Shown here piece after piece: positions 16,714 through 25,708 of a stretch of 64,000 bases of DNA. The position numbers were made by a program, and so were the translations under genes. The stretch lies in the NCBI GenBank assembly GCA_017616775.1, contig JAFZXM010000013.1:1-64000 (forward strand), written 5' to 3'. Numbering within the stretch: position 1 is the stretch's first letter; each line of letters starts with the position of its first letter. The notes beneath the pieces were generated by a model that saw nothing but the letters and a program-made list of their open reading frames with translations, was not told the origin of the DNA and searched no databases. This DNA is from Bacteroidales bacterium. GTDB taxonomy: Bacteria > Bacteroidota > Bacteroidia > Bacteroidales > WCHB1-69.

Positions 16714-17697
16714 ATGACAGAAGAAATTATCAGTATCAGTCCTCAGAGCATAGTGGATATATGCGGAGTAAACAATGAGAACATTGCATTGTTGGGACGA
16801 TTGTTTCCGCATGTAAAATTAGTGGCAAGGGGCAATGATATTAAAATCATGGGTTCACAAGCACAAATAGCGGAAATTAAAAGTTTGTTGGGGATATTAT
16901 TGCAGTGGTACGAAAAATACGGAACACTTACCGAATCGGATATAATACGTTTGTTGGAAAAAGGCGATGAATTTATGGCGGTAGCCCAAGGGGAGCCTGC
17001 GGGAGGAGATATTATATTACGCGGCAAAGACGGACAAAATATCAGGGCACGCACCGTCAATCAGATAAAAATGGTGCAGAGCACGCAAAAAAACGATATG
17101 GTGTTTGCCATCGGTCCTGCGGGAACGGGTAAAACCTACACTGCTGTCGCATTGGCAGTAAGGGCATTGAGAAACAAAGAGATAAAAAGAATTATTTTAA
17201 CCCGTCCTGCGGTGGAGGCGGGAGAAAATCTGGGCTTTTTGCCCGGAGATTTGCAGGATAAGCTGGACCCCTATCTGCAGCCCTTGTATGATGCATTGCG
17301 GGATATGATACCTCCGCAAAAACTGCTTGCCTATGTGGAAGACAAAACCATAGAAATAGCACCTTTGGCATTTATGCGGGGCCGCACTCTGGATAATGCC
17401 TATGTAATTTTGGATGAAGCGCAAAACGCCACCTCCACCCAGTTGAAAATGTTTCTCACCCGCATGGGAAAAAATGCCAAATTTTTAATCACCGGCGATC
17501 TCACACAAATAGATTTGCCCAAGCATCAAATATCAGGATTGCCAATGTGCATAAAATTATTGCAGGGAATAAAAGGCATAGATATTGTTATGCTTGATAA
17601 AAGCGATGTGGTAAGACATCCGTTGGTGGCAGCCGTTATTCAGGCATATGAAAAACAGGAACAGCATAATAATATGACCGCAAATCACGTTGAATAA
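16714..17697 (+). CDS. phoH: PhoH family ATPase
   Basis: Cytosolic PhoH/PhoL-type P-loop ATPase (327 aa), linked in other bacteria to RNA metabolism and ribosome maturation. Walker A GPAGTGKT is at residues 134-141, the family block RPAVEAGENLGFLPGDLQDK follows at about 168-187, Walker B VILDEAQNAT near 230 and a sensor-like ITGDLTQIDLP near 258. The N-terminal 130 residues are the usual KH-like region. It sits between tsaC and porQ; the porQ ATG begins 1 bp after its stop. Confidence 0.93.
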   Translation: MTEEIISISPQSIVDICGVNNENIALLGRLFPHVKLVARGNDIKIMGSQAQIAEIKSLLGILLQWYEKYGTLTESDIIRLLEKGDEFMAVAQGEPAGGDIILRGKDGQNIRARTVNQIKMVQSTQKNDMVFAIGPAGTGKTYTAVALAVRALRNKEIKRIILTRPAVEAGENLGFLPGDLQDKLDPYLQPLYDALRDMIPPQKLLAYVEDKTIEIAPLAFMRGRTLDNAYVILDEAQNATSTQLKMFLTRMGKNAKFLITGDLTQIDLPKHQISGLPMCIKLLQGIKGIDIVMLDKSDVVRHPLVAAVIQAYEKQEQHNNMTANHVE

Positions 17698-17698
17698 A

Positions 17699-18757
17699 AT
17701 GATGAATACGTTAAAGCGGATAGTTTGGTTGAACGTGATGATGTTATGTTTAAACGCACAATCACAAACAGGGGGTAAATATATATATACTTTTCTGGAC
17801 ATGCCGGTATCGGCAAGGCATGCCGCCATGGGAAGCCGTATGGTATCGGTGCGCGATCATTCCGATGCTTCTTTGGCTGTTTTGAATCCGTCGTTATTGC
17901 ATGCAGAAATGAATACGGGATTGGCTGTCAATTGTGTGGATTATTTCGGCAAATCCGTATATGGTCATGCTAATTATATACAGCATTTTAAAAAAGCAGG
18001 CACTTTCAATTTTGCTTTTCAATATGCCGCTTACGCAAAATTCGATTCATACGACGAAACGGGAGAACCTGCGGGTACTTTCACAGCCGGTGATTATGCA
18101 TTATATGTGGGCTACGGCAGAGAATTTATCGACAGCACATTTTCTTTGGGGATGAATTTGAAAACCATATTTTCAAGTTATGCAAATTATTTTTCTTCGG
18201 GGTTCGCCATTGATTTTGCCGCTTCCTATTATTGCTGTTCAAAAGACATATCGCTTACCTTGCTGTTGAAAAACATAGGCACCCAATTCAATACTTACGA
18301 CGGCCTCAGAGAAAAGCTGCCATTTGATATACAACTGGCGTTTTCTCAAAAATTCCAGCATCTTCCGGCTCGCTATCATATCATATTACATCATTTGTAC
18401 ACGTGGAATATGAGTTATAAGGACCCTAATGATCCTTTTGCCCCTGTTGACGGCGCTACAGGAGCAGTGATAGAAAATGGAAAAGGGAAAAAATTTGCCA
18501 ATAATTTTTTCAGCCATATCACCTTTGCCTTGGAGATAATGCCGGTGAAATATATATCTTTGCATGCCGCCTTTGATTATAACACACGCTACCAAATGCG
18601 CACTTACGCCAAAAAAGGAGTTGTGGGTTTGTCTTATGGATTAGGGGTGCATTTTTATCATTTTAACATCTATTACGGGCGGAATCATAATAATTTGGTA
18701 TCCACTCCCAATTATTTTACCATTTCAACAAATATTAACGAATTTTTAAACAAATAA
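17699..18757 (+). CDS. porQ: type IX secretion system protein PorQ
   Basis: Outer-membrane beta-barrel of the PorV/PorQ type, 352 aa from the ATG at 17699 (an in-frame TTG at 17690 would overlap phoH). A signal peptide precedes SQTGGKYIYTFLDMPVSARH, the conserved N-terminal block of PorQ with its SAR-AAMGS element. Alternating hydrophobic strands continue to the end. PorQ works with the PorU-PorV-PorZ attachment complex that cleaves T9SS sorting domains and anchors cargo to the surface. Cargo proteins with such domains occur in this window (C10 protease, the 156-aa protein, the transglutaminase-like protein). Confidence 0.85.
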   Translation: MMNTLKRIVWLNVMMLCLNAQSQTGGKYIYTFLDMPVSARHAAMGSRMVSVRDHSDASLAVLNPSLLHAEMNTGLAVNCVDYFGKSVYGHANYIQHFKKAGTFNFAFQYAAYAKFDSYDETGEPAGTFTAGDYALYVGYGREFIDSTFSLGMNLKTIFSSYANYFSSGFAIDFAASYYCCSKDISLTLLLKNIGTQFNTYDGLREKLPFDIQLAFSQKFQHLPARYHIILHHLYTWNMSYKDPNDPFAPVDGATGAVIENGKGKKFANNFFSHITFALEIMPVKYISLHAAFDYNTRYQMRTYAKKGVVGLSYGLGVHFYHFNIYYGRNHNNLVSTPNYFTISTNINEFLNK

Positions 18758-18760
18758 TAT

Positions 18761-19282
18761 ATGAATACAGCAGTAGTTATAGCCATTAGCGTGTTGCCGG
18801 CATTATTGGTGGCATGTACAGCCTGTTATACCCTTAAATTGAGTATGGAAAAAGAATTGCGGGCGCTAATGTTAAATTTTAAGCAGGAAAACAAAAAAAT
18901 TATCAACCCCATAAGACTGCAGGCCTACGAAAGAATAGCTTTATTTTTGGAGCGCATACGTCCCGAAAGCTTGCTTTTGAGAGTTTCAAGCAGCGATTTG
19001 TCGGCAGTGCAATACAGAATATTGTTGCTGGCGAATATCCGCAGTGAATTTGAACATAATTTGTCGCAGCAAGTGTATATTTCCGGTTTGCTTTGGCAAA
19101 CGACCAAAACAGCGAAAGAAGATTTGTTTAAAATCATCAATCTGGCAGCAGGAAAAGTGGACGGAAATGCCACCGGCGCCGATTTGGCCGCCAAAATATT
19201 GGAATTGAATATAGAACAACCTATACAACCTATAGACCAGGCCTTGGATTTACTCAGAAAAGAAATTACGGAACTCTATTGA
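18761..19282 (+). CDS. conserved membrane-anchored hypothetical protein
   Basis: A 173-residue protein with one N-terminal membrane helix (VVIAISVLPALLVACTACYTL), then a helical cytosolic domain. The stretch QAYERIALFLERIRPESLLLRV is recognisable as a conserved Bacteroidota family of unknown function. It follows porQ by 3 bp, closing the tsaC-phoH-porQ unit, and is itself followed by a strong terminator. Confidence 0.7.
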   Translation: MNTAVVIAISVLPALLVACTACYTLKLSMEKELRALMLNFKQENKKIINPIRLQAYERIALFLERIRPESLLLRVSSSDLSAVQYRILLLANIRSEFEHNLSQQVYISGLLWQTTKTAKEDLFKIINLAAGKVDGNATGADLAAKILELNIEQPIQPIDQALDLLRKEITELY

Positions 19283-19291
19283 TAAAGGCAT

Positions 19292-19324
19292 AAAAAAAAG
19301 AGTAAGTTACTTACTCTTTTTTTT
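19292..19324. terminator. bidirectional hairpin terminator
   Basis: Perfect 15-bp stem, A8 GAGTAAG / CTTACTC T8 with a TTA loop, between the porQ unit and the convergent ferredoxin gene. The flanking A and T runs make it work in both directions. Confidence 0.85.
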
Positions 19325-19342
19325 ATACTGTCCCGATGTATA

Positions 19343-19513
19343 TTATTCAGGTTGAATAGCATCGCAGGGGCATACATTAGCGCAAGAACCGCAACTAACG
19401 CATTCGTCAGGATTGATGGAATATACATCACCTTCGGAAATAGCGCCTACAGGACATTCATCTTTGCATGTACCGCAACCGGCACACACGTCAGGATTAA
19501 TTTTATAAGCCAT
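19343..19513 (-). CDS. 2[4Fe-4S] ferredoxin
   Basis: A 56-residue clostridial-type ferredoxin starting MAYKINPDVCAGCGTC. It has two full cluster motifs: C10-x2-C13-x2-C16-x3-C20-P and C38-x2-C41-x2-C44-x3-C48-P, with one further cysteine at C50 (CPCDAI). It carries electrons at low potential between enzymes such as pyruvate:ferredoxin oxidoreductase and hydrogenase. It is a monocistronic leftward gene with its own promoter and a shared terminator. A small ferredoxin together with hydE at 47.9 kb fits fermentative hydrogen metabolism. Confidence 0.95.
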   Translation of the reverse strand: MAYKINPDVCAGCGTCKDECPVGAISEGDVYSINPDECVSCGSCANVCPCDAIQPE

Positions 19514-19544
19514 ATCTTTTATTTTTTGTTTTAAAAATTTTTTG

Positions 19545-19552
19545 CAAAAATA
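19545..19552 (-). promoter_or_regulatory. ferredoxin promoter
   Basis: Minus-strand TATTTTTG, 31 bp upstream of the ferredoxin ATG; no good -33 element. Confidence 0.5.
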
Positions 19553-19561
19553 GCAAGTTTA

Positions 19562-19805
19562 ATTGAATTTTTTGTAAAAATCCAAAAATTTAAAATAATT
19601 CCTAATAATTATAGTCAGAATATTGATATACAGCGTGTAATGACTTTACAAAAATACAGGCAGACAAAAAAACGGACATGGATGTGCATATCACAAACAC
19701 AAACAGAGTACAGACAAAAAGAAAGATTGGCGGAACGGCAAAAGAAATGCTGTCCCATTGTTCAGTCAACGAGTAAAAAAGACCGGCGCAGCCGGTCTTT
19801 TTTTT
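19562..19805 (+). ncRNA. candidate small RNA ending in an intrinsic terminator
   Basis: Between the divergent ferredoxin and DUF2027 genes lies 348 bp with no reading frame I trust, yet it ends in a strong plus-strand terminator (next entry) that no upstream plus-strand gene needs. A short transcript starting somewhere after 19562 is the simplest explanation. I see no TAnnTTTG box at the expected place and do not recognise a known RNA family. Confidence 0.3.
19775..19805 (+). terminator. strong intrinsic terminator without an upstream gene
   Basis: Stem GACCGGC / GCCGGTC with a GCA loop, preceded by A6 and followed by T8. It lies 57 bp before the DUF2027-Smr gene. Confidence 0.75.
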
Positions 19806-19861
19806 ATGGTTAACAATATTTACGGGCGTGTTTCCGTTATTTTTTAACAGAAGAAAATGTC

Positions 19862-20944
19862 ATGAAATACAAAGTAGGCGACAAAGTAAAATTTTTGAAT
19901 GAAGTAGGCGGGGGTGTGGTTAAAAAAATACTTTCTCCCACCATGGTGGAAGTAGCCATGGAAGACGGTTTTGATATTCCTATGCACACCAACGAAATAT
20001 TACCTGCGCAAACAGACGATATCAAAGCTTCGGTATTTAACAGGGATTTTAATGCAGATACCGTGCAAGCGGAAGAAAACAGGGAAGAAGAAACCTATGA
20101 CCGTGTTTCCAAACTGCAACAGTTATCTTCCCTTCAAAACAAGCAAAAAGGGGTGTATTTGGCTTATATTCCGCACGATCAGGTATGGTTGTTAAAAGAC
20201 GATATCGATATCTGTTTGATCAATTATACATCTTACGAAATATTATATTCATTTGTATTGGTGCAGGAAGACGGTACATACACCAATACGGATTATGGCA
20301 ATATAGCTCCCTACAGCAAGGCTTTGCTGCAAACCATAAGCCGGGACGATATAGAACAATGGTTGCATGGTTATGTGCAGGTATTGTTCATGAAAGAAAG
20401 CGATACAGCCATATGTTTGCCCATGCATCAGGAATTCAAGGTGAAAATGCTTCGCTTTATGAAAAAAGAATCGTTTTCGGCATGCAATTTTTTGGAAGAA
20501 AAATCTGTATTGATACACATAGGCGGGCCCATGAAAGACAGCCGGCAAGATATCCTGAAAAAGGACGACACTTTACTTAATGCAGGCATGCAGCAGCCCG
20601 CTCACAAGGAAACATCACCCATAGACGGATATAAAATTGCTTATCAGGAGGCGGAGGTGGACCTGCATATAGAATCACTTGTAAACGACCATAGCCGGTA
20701 TGATGCATCCCAAATATTAGACATCCAGAAGAAAAAAATAATTGAAGTGATGGAAGATGCCATTGCCAATCATTATAAAAAGGTGGTGTTTATTCACGGG
20801 GTAGGCAACGGAACGCTCAAACAGGAATTGATAAAGATATTGCAGCAATATACCGGCATACACTATTTTAACGCCTCTATGCAAAAATACGGGTGCGGGG
20901 CTACAGAGGTTCTGATAGGCAACAAAAGCTGCAGGGAAGCATAG
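19862..20944 (+). CDS. DUF2027 and Smr domain protein
   Basis: A 360-residue cytosolic protein typical of Bacteroidota. It starts with KYKVGDKVKFLNEVGGGVV (DUF2027, beta-rich, residues 1-60), continues through an unannotated middle region (about 90-240) and ends with a Smr domain (about 275-356) marked by EVDLHIESL, VVFIHGVGNGTL and YGCGATEVLI. Smr domains, originally from MutS2, act as endonucleases or nucleic-acid binders. The usual HGxGxG loop is present as HGVGNG. It is monocistronic after the terminator. Confidence 0.85.
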   Translation: MKYKVGDKVKFLNEVGGGVVKKILSPTMVEVAMEDGFDIPMHTNEILPAQTDDIKASVFNRDFNADTVQAEENREEETYDRVSKLQQLSSLQNKQKGVYLAYIPHDQVWLLKDDIDICLINYTSYEILYSFVLVQEDGTYTNTDYGNIAPYSKALLQTISRDDIEQWLHGYVQVLFMKESDTAICLPMHQEFKVKMLRFMKKESFSACNFLEEKSVLIHIGGPMKDSRQDILKKDDTLLNAGMQQPAHKETSPIDGYKIAYQEAEVDLHIESLVNDHSRYDASQILDIQKKKIIEVMEDAIANHYKKVVFIHGVGNGTLKQELIKILQQYTGIHYFNASMQKYGCGATEVLIGNKSCREA

Positions 20945-21302
20945 TGATGCCGAAAAAACAATGTGCGGTTGTTGCTTCCCGTTATTTTCAAGGGAGACAG
21001 TGCTGTTCAGGCATTTTTTTGGCCGGTGTGTCCGTTGCTGGCAGGAAACGATGAAAAACACGGGGAGGGAAGCCCGGGAGGAGATATAAAAAAACACAGC
21101 GGGGAGGAAAGCTTTCATTCTCTATCTTTGCCGTGCAGGCGGTATTGTTCGCCGACAGTTATTTTCCGTAAATTACAAACGGCGCACAAGGGGTAAAATA
21201 AAATAGGTGATGAAAACCAAAGAGCACCGAAAAAAATGTTATCTTTGCAGAATTATGGTCGGAAAGAGACTGCATATAATAACAATCAGAAAAATAAAAT
21301 AG
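20945..21302. other. 358-bp gene-free interval before uvrD
   Basis: No gene or RNA recognised. Two TATCTTTG boxes occur, at 21123-21130 and 21240-21247; the second is the likely uvrD promoter, the first may start a longer leader. The middle is unusually GC-rich for an intergenic region (around 21050-21090, GGGGAGGGAAGCCCGGGAGG), which may indicate a decayed gene. Confidence 0.45.
21240..21247 (+). promoter_or_regulatory. promoter of the uvrD-surE unit
   Basis: TATCTTTG, 55 bp upstream of the TTG start of uvrD. Confidence 0.5.
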
Positions 21303-23636
21303 TTGGAAGATATACTATCACAGTTGAATGATGTACAAAGGGATGCCGTAACGGATACAGAGGGTCCGTGTATGGTGATAGCCGGAGCGGGCTCCGGTAA
21401 AACGCGTGTACTCACCTATCGTATTGCCTATATGATAGAGCAGGGGATAAGTCCGTTTAACATATTGGCGCTTACTTTTACCAATAAGGCAGCCCAGGAG
21501 ATGAAAGACAGGGTGATACAATTGTTGGGAAACTCCAAGGGCCGCTATGTGTGGATGGGTACTTTTCATTCCGTATTCAGCAAAGTGCTGCATATAGAGG
21601 CGCAATATTTGGGATATACCCCTAATTTTACCATTTACGATATCGAAGATTGTAAAAGTGTGATAAAAAACATACTCAAAGAACAAAACTTGGATAAGCA
21701 GACATACAAAGTGTCTTCTGTGTTGTCTGCTATTTCCAATGCGAAAACAAATTTGATGTCACCCGAAGCCTATTGCGATAATGAGGTGATAGCCGAGCAC
21801 AACAGGGCGCAGCGTATTCCTGAAATGGGAAAAATATACCGTATTTATCAGGACAAATTAAAACGGTCGGATGCCATGGATTTTGATGATTTACTCATCA
21901 ATATGTATGTTTTACTGTGGAAACAGCCGGAGGTTTTGTTAAAATATCAGCATAAATTCCGTTATATATTGGTAGATGAATATCAAGATACCAATATGGT
22001 GCAATATATGATTATCAAATTGTTGGCAGCGGCATACGAAAATATATGTGTGGTGGGTGATGATGCTCAAAGCATCTATTCTTTCCGGGGTGCCAACATT
22101 AGAAATATACTTAATTTTGAAAAAGATTATCCTGATTATAAGATATACAAATTAGAGCAGAACTATCGTTCTACAAAAAATATCATTGCCGCTGCCAACA
22201 GTGTGATAGCTCACAATAAAAAACAGATTAAAAAATTGATATGGACGGCAAATGACGGCGGGGATAAAATACAGGTAACACAACATTCTTCCGATTTGGA
22301 CGAAGCAATGTATGTGTCACAAAAGATAATGGAGATGAAACAACGATACGGCTACAAAAATGAAGATTTTGTGGTGATGTATCGTGTCAACTCCCAATCG
22401 CGAAGTTTTGAGGAAGCTTTCCGGCGAATGGCCATACCCTATCGTATTTACGGAGGAGTATCTTTTTACAGCCGTAAGGAAATAAAAGACATTATGGCTT
22501 ATTTCCGTTTGGCGGTAAATTTCAAAGATGAAGAGGCTTTAAGAAGAATCATTAATTATCCGTCAAGAGGGATAGGGGAAACAACAATGGAGAAAATGAT
22601 TGTATGTGCCTCGGAAAACAAAGTGAGTTTGTGGGAAGTGGCGGAAAATCCCCTTCAATACGGGTTGGGTTTGTCAAGCCGTACGATTAACGCCTTGGAT
22701 GTGTTTGTCAACAAAATAAAGAGTTATCATGCCCAACTCCAAACATCGGATGCCTATCAATTAGGAAAGCATATAGTGCAGACAAGCGGAATAGAACAGG
22801 AATTGAAAACACAGGAAGAGGAAAAAGAGCGCTATGACAACATGGAAGAATTGTTAACGGCCATACATCATTTTGTGGAACGTCCTGCAGACACGCGTAT
22901 AGACATGGAAACAGGAGAAGATTTGCAAGATAAATTTCCTTCTTTGGATTTGTTCCTTAACGAAGCTTCGCTTTATTCCGATTCCGACAAAGACGATGAA
23001 GACGACGGCAATAAAGTTAAATTAATGACTATACATGCCACCAAAGGATTGGAATTTCCATGCGTGTTCATCGTCGGTGTGGAAGAAGACCTTTTACCGC
23101 ATATATTGTTGAGCGGGGAAGATGATTTGGAAGAGGAAAGACGTTTGTTTTATGTGGCCATTACCCGTGCCAAAGAGCATTTGAATATCAGCCACACACA
23201 ATGCAGAATGAAATACGGCAACATAGCTTTTTGTGCACCGAGTCCTTTTATAGACGAGATAGATTCAGAAGTATTGGATGTGCAGGTAAAAGAAGAATCC
23301 GAAAAGGACAAACACGATTATTATTACAAACCCATCAAAAGCAATACCGGCACACGGTTTGCTCCCAAGCCTGTGTATCATCAGGTAATAGCGCAAAAGC
23401 CCGTGTTTAACAAGTCTGCGCAAGCCCCGGCCGAAGATATCAGCGAACTTAATCTTTCACAATCATTGCTTACTGCCGAAACTTCTCAAATAGGTATGAA
23501 AGTGTACCATCCTTCATTCGGGAAAGGGGTAATAGTGGAAATAAACACCGACAGGGTAAAGGTGGATTTTGAGAAATCAGGACAAAAAGTATTGCTCTAT
23601 CAGTTTGCCAAAATACGACAAATAACAGAAGAATGA
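21303..23636 (+). CDS. uvrD: UvrD/PcrA-type ATP-dependent DNA helicase
   Basis: Superfamily 1A 3'-5' helicase (777 aa) for nucleotide-excision and mismatch repair. Motifs: Q-motif LNDVQRDAV near 10, Walker A AGAGSGKT at 27-34, motif Ib TFHSVFSK, Walker B VDEYQDTN near 226, QNYRST near 290, and TIHATKGLEFPCVFIVG near 575. The C-terminus ends with the PcrA/UvrD Tudor-like fold (VYHPSFGKGVI..VDFE). The start is TTG at 21303, preceded by an A-rich stretch. Its stop overlaps surE by 4 bp, the first joint in a five-gene unit. Confidence 0.95.
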   Translation: MEDILSQLNDVQRDAVTDTEGPCMVIAGAGSGKTRVLTYRIAYMIEQGISPFNILALTFTNKAAQEMKDRVIQLLGNSKGRYVWMGTFHSVFSKVLHIEAQYLGYTPNFTIYDIEDCKSVIKNILKEQNLDKQTYKVSSVLSAISNAKTNLMSPEAYCDNEVIAEHNRAQRIPEMGKIYRIYQDKLKRSDAMDFDDLLINMYVLLWKQPEVLLKYQHKFRYILVDEYQDTNMVQYMIIKLLAAAYENICVVGDDAQSIYSFRGANIRNILNFEKDYPDYKIYKLEQNYRSTKNIIAAANSVIAHNKKQIKKLIWTANDGGDKIQVTQHSSDLDEAMYVSQKIMEMKQRYGYKNEDFVVMYRVNSQSRSFEEAFRRMAIPYRIYGGVSFYSRKEIKDIMAYFRLAVNFKDEEALRRIINYPSRGIGETTMEKMIVCASENKVSLWEVAENPLQYGLGLSSRTINALDVFVNKIKSYHAQLQTSDAYQLGKHIVQTSGIEQELKTQEEEKERYDNMEELLTAIHHFVERPADTRIDMETGEDLQDKFPSLDLFLNEASLYSDSDKDDEDDGNKVKLMTIHATKGLEFPCVFIVGVEEDLLPHILLSGEDDLEEERRLFYVAITRAKEHLNISHTQCRMKYGNIAFCAPSPFIDEIDSEVLDVQVKEESEKDKHDYYYKPIKSNTGTRFAPKPVYHQVIAQKPVFNKSAQAPAEDISELNLSQSLLTAETSQIGMKVYHPSFGKGVIVEINTDRVKVDFEKSGQKVLLYQFAKIRQITEE

Positions 23637-24430
23637 AAAAGAAAAACAAACAACCGTTAATATTGCTCACCAACGATGACGGTGTGGATGCCAAAGGCAT
23701 AAGGGTTTTGCTGGATATAGCCAAAGAATTTGGCAGAGTGGTAATGGTAGCTCCGGCAGTGGGCCGTTCGGGCATGAGTCATGCCATTACTTTCAACACC
23801 CCCTTAAGGCTGAAAAGAATATATCAGGACCCTAATGTGGAAATATACCGTTGTAGCGGTACTCCTGCGGATTGTGTAAAACTTGCACAACGGTATTTGC
23901 TTAAAAATGAAAAAATCGACCTTTTGGTTTCGGGTATCAATCAGGGGTCAAACACTTCTGCCAGCACACATTATTCCGGCACGGTGGCAGCGGCCATGGA
24001 GGGTTGCATCAACGGGCTGAAAGCCGTGGCTTTTTCCATAGTGAATTATTCTTCCCCTTTCAATTGCGATGCAGCATTGGAGGCGGCAAAAAAAATAATT
24101 CCGCTGTTGTTGGAAAACGATTTGCCCAAACATGTGTGTTTAAACGTAAATATCCCCAATATTCCCGCAAGCGATATCAAAGGATATAAAATCACCCGTC
24201 AGGCCAACAATTATTGGATAGAAGACATGCAAGAAAGAAAAGACCCTATGGATCGCCCTTACTTTTGGATGTCCGGAGATATGTATAAAGCCGACAAAGG
24301 AAGAGATACCGACCAATGGGCAGTAGAGCATAATTATGTATCCGTTACGCCCATCAAATCGGATATGACGGCATATGAAGCCATGGAAGAATTCAAACAG
24401 TGGAAATTGAAAAAAACAACAAAACGATGA
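23633..24430 (+). CDS. surE: 5'/3'-nucleotidase SurE
   Basis: Survival protein E family phosphatase (265 aa) that removes phosphate from nucleoside monophosphates, metal-dependent and cytosolic. It has the metal-binding NDDGVDAKGI at about 14-23, the block GRSGMSHAITF near 47, CSGTPADCVKLA near 78 and SGINQGSN near 101. Full length. It overlaps uvrD by 4 bp and the next gene by 4 bp (ATGA), so the three are probably translationally coupled. Confidence 0.96.
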   Translation: MKKKNKQPLILLTNDDGVDAKGIRVLLDIAKEFGRVVMVAPAVGRSGMSHAITFNTPLRLKRIYQDPNVEIYRCSGTPADCVKLAQRYLLKNEKIDLLVSGINQGSNTSASTHYSGTVAAAMEGCINGLKAVAFSIVNYSSPFNCDAALEAAKKIIPLLLENDLPKHVCLNVNIPNIPASDIKGYKITRQANNYWIEDMQERKDPMDRPYFWMSGDMYKADKGRDTDQWAVEHNYVSVTPIKSDMTAYEAMEEFKQWKLKKTTKR

Positions 24431-24720
24431 ATATATTAAAAAAAGATGCAATATGGTTCGGTATATTGTTGGGATTGCTTATCCCTGCAATATTGTATGG
24501 TGTGCTATATGTAATATCATTGTCTCTAATGCCGCAGAATGCCACGGAGCCGGTATTAAAAACGGGCACGATAATATTAGTGGCATTGTTTCCCAACCTG
24601 TTGATTTTAAGGTATTACCTTGTAAAGTTGAATTTGGACAAAACGGGACGGGGCATGTTGTTGGCAACGTTTGCGTTAGCGATGGTATATTTTGTGTATT
24701 ACATGAAATTTTTATCATAA
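24427..24720 (+). CDS. small three-helix membrane protein
   Basis: A 97-residue protein from the ATG overlapping the surE stop; an in-frame upstream ATG lies inside surE and is less likely. Three hydrophobic segments (about 9-33, 43-60, 73-92) make up nearly the whole protein. Function unknown; small membrane genes of this type are often found behind surE in Bacteroidota. Confidence 0.65.
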   Translation: MNILKKDAIWFGILLGLLIPAILYGVLYVISLSLMPQNATEPVLKTGTIILVALFPNLLILRYYLVKLNLDKTGRGMLLATFALAMVYFVYYMKFLS

Positions 24721-24733
24721 ACAGGCATAAAAA

Positions 24734-25708
24734 ATGGAAATACATCCGGTATACAATCTTATGGAACAGCAGCTGCAGGAGTTCAGGCAGCGGTATCAGG
24801 CCGTAATGGTATTGCATGCCGACAGCCGTCTGCAATTTTTTTTGGCGGAAATAGAAAAAAAGTCAGGAAAAAGGCTCCGACCCTTGGTTACCTTGTTGGT
24901 AGCGGCAGCCAACGGCGGAATCACCGACAGCTCCTATCAGGCGGCCATGATGGTGGAAATGCTCCATGCCTCTTCCATTATACATGATGATGTAATAGAC
25001 AATGGGGAAATACGCAGGGGCAATCCTTCCGTTAATGTGTGTTACGGTAACCAAACAGCGGTGTTGTTAGGCGATTATATATTGGCACAATGTATGGAAA
25101 TGATAGCCTCAAACGCTTATTTGGTACAATTGTCGGCACATGTGGCCCGCAAAATGGCTGAAGGGGAACTGTTGCAATTGAAAAACAAAGGCAACACGGC
25201 TATTGATGAAAACGACTATTATGAAATCATCAAAAACAAAACAGCCGTATTGTTTTCAGCATGTTTCGAGGCGGGAGCCCGCTCGGCGAATACATTGTCT
25301 TCCGATAGTGTTCTTCAGTGGGCAAAGGCCGGAACGGATTTCGGAATGCTTTTTCAGATATGTGATGATATAGCGGATTATTTTGTGCACAAGCAGAAAA
25401 AAGATAATCACAAAGACATTTTGGAGCATAAAATCACTTTACCTCTGTTGGCGGCATTGAAACATTGTACGGCAAGTCAGCAGGAAGAATTGTTGTATCA
25501 ATATATTCATCATCAGGGCAGTCAAAAAGAGGTGCAGGCAATATGCAGCAAGGTGGCTGAAAAAGGCGGTTTGGACGATGCCATGCAGATAGTTTTGCAA
25601 AAGAAGAAACAACTGGAGAACTTTTTGCGCACCAACAAGCCTTCTGCCTATATTACAGCCTTGAGGAAAGTGATAGATTATGTGATACAAACCGTAAAAC
25701 AAGTATAG
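24734..25708 (+). CDS. polyprenyl (octaprenyl-type) diphosphate synthase
   Basis: All-trans polyprenyl synthase (324 aa) that extends farnesyl or geranyl diphosphate with IPP to make quinone side chains. GKRLRPLV (substrate-binding KxxR) is near 47, the first Asp-rich motif DDVID near 83 and the second DDIADYF near 215. Chain length cannot be read reliably. It lies 13 bp after the small membrane gene and is directly followed (0 bp) by the permease gene. Confidence 0.9.
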   Translation: MEIHPVYNLMEQQLQEFRQRYQAVMVLHADSRLQFFLAEIEKKSGKRLRPLVTLLVAAANGGITDSSYQAAMMVEMLHASSIIHDDVIDNGEIRRGNPSVNVCYGNQTAVLLGDYILAQCMEMIASNAYLVQLSAHVARKMAEGELLQLKNKGNTAIDENDYYEIIKNKTAVLFSACFEAGARSANTLSSDSVLQWAKAGTDFGMLFQICDDIADYFVHKQKKDNHKDILEHKITLPLLAALKHCTASQQEELLYQYIHHQGSQKEVQAICSKVAEKGGLDDAMQIVLQKKKQLENFLRTNKPSAYITALRKVIDYVIQTVKQV

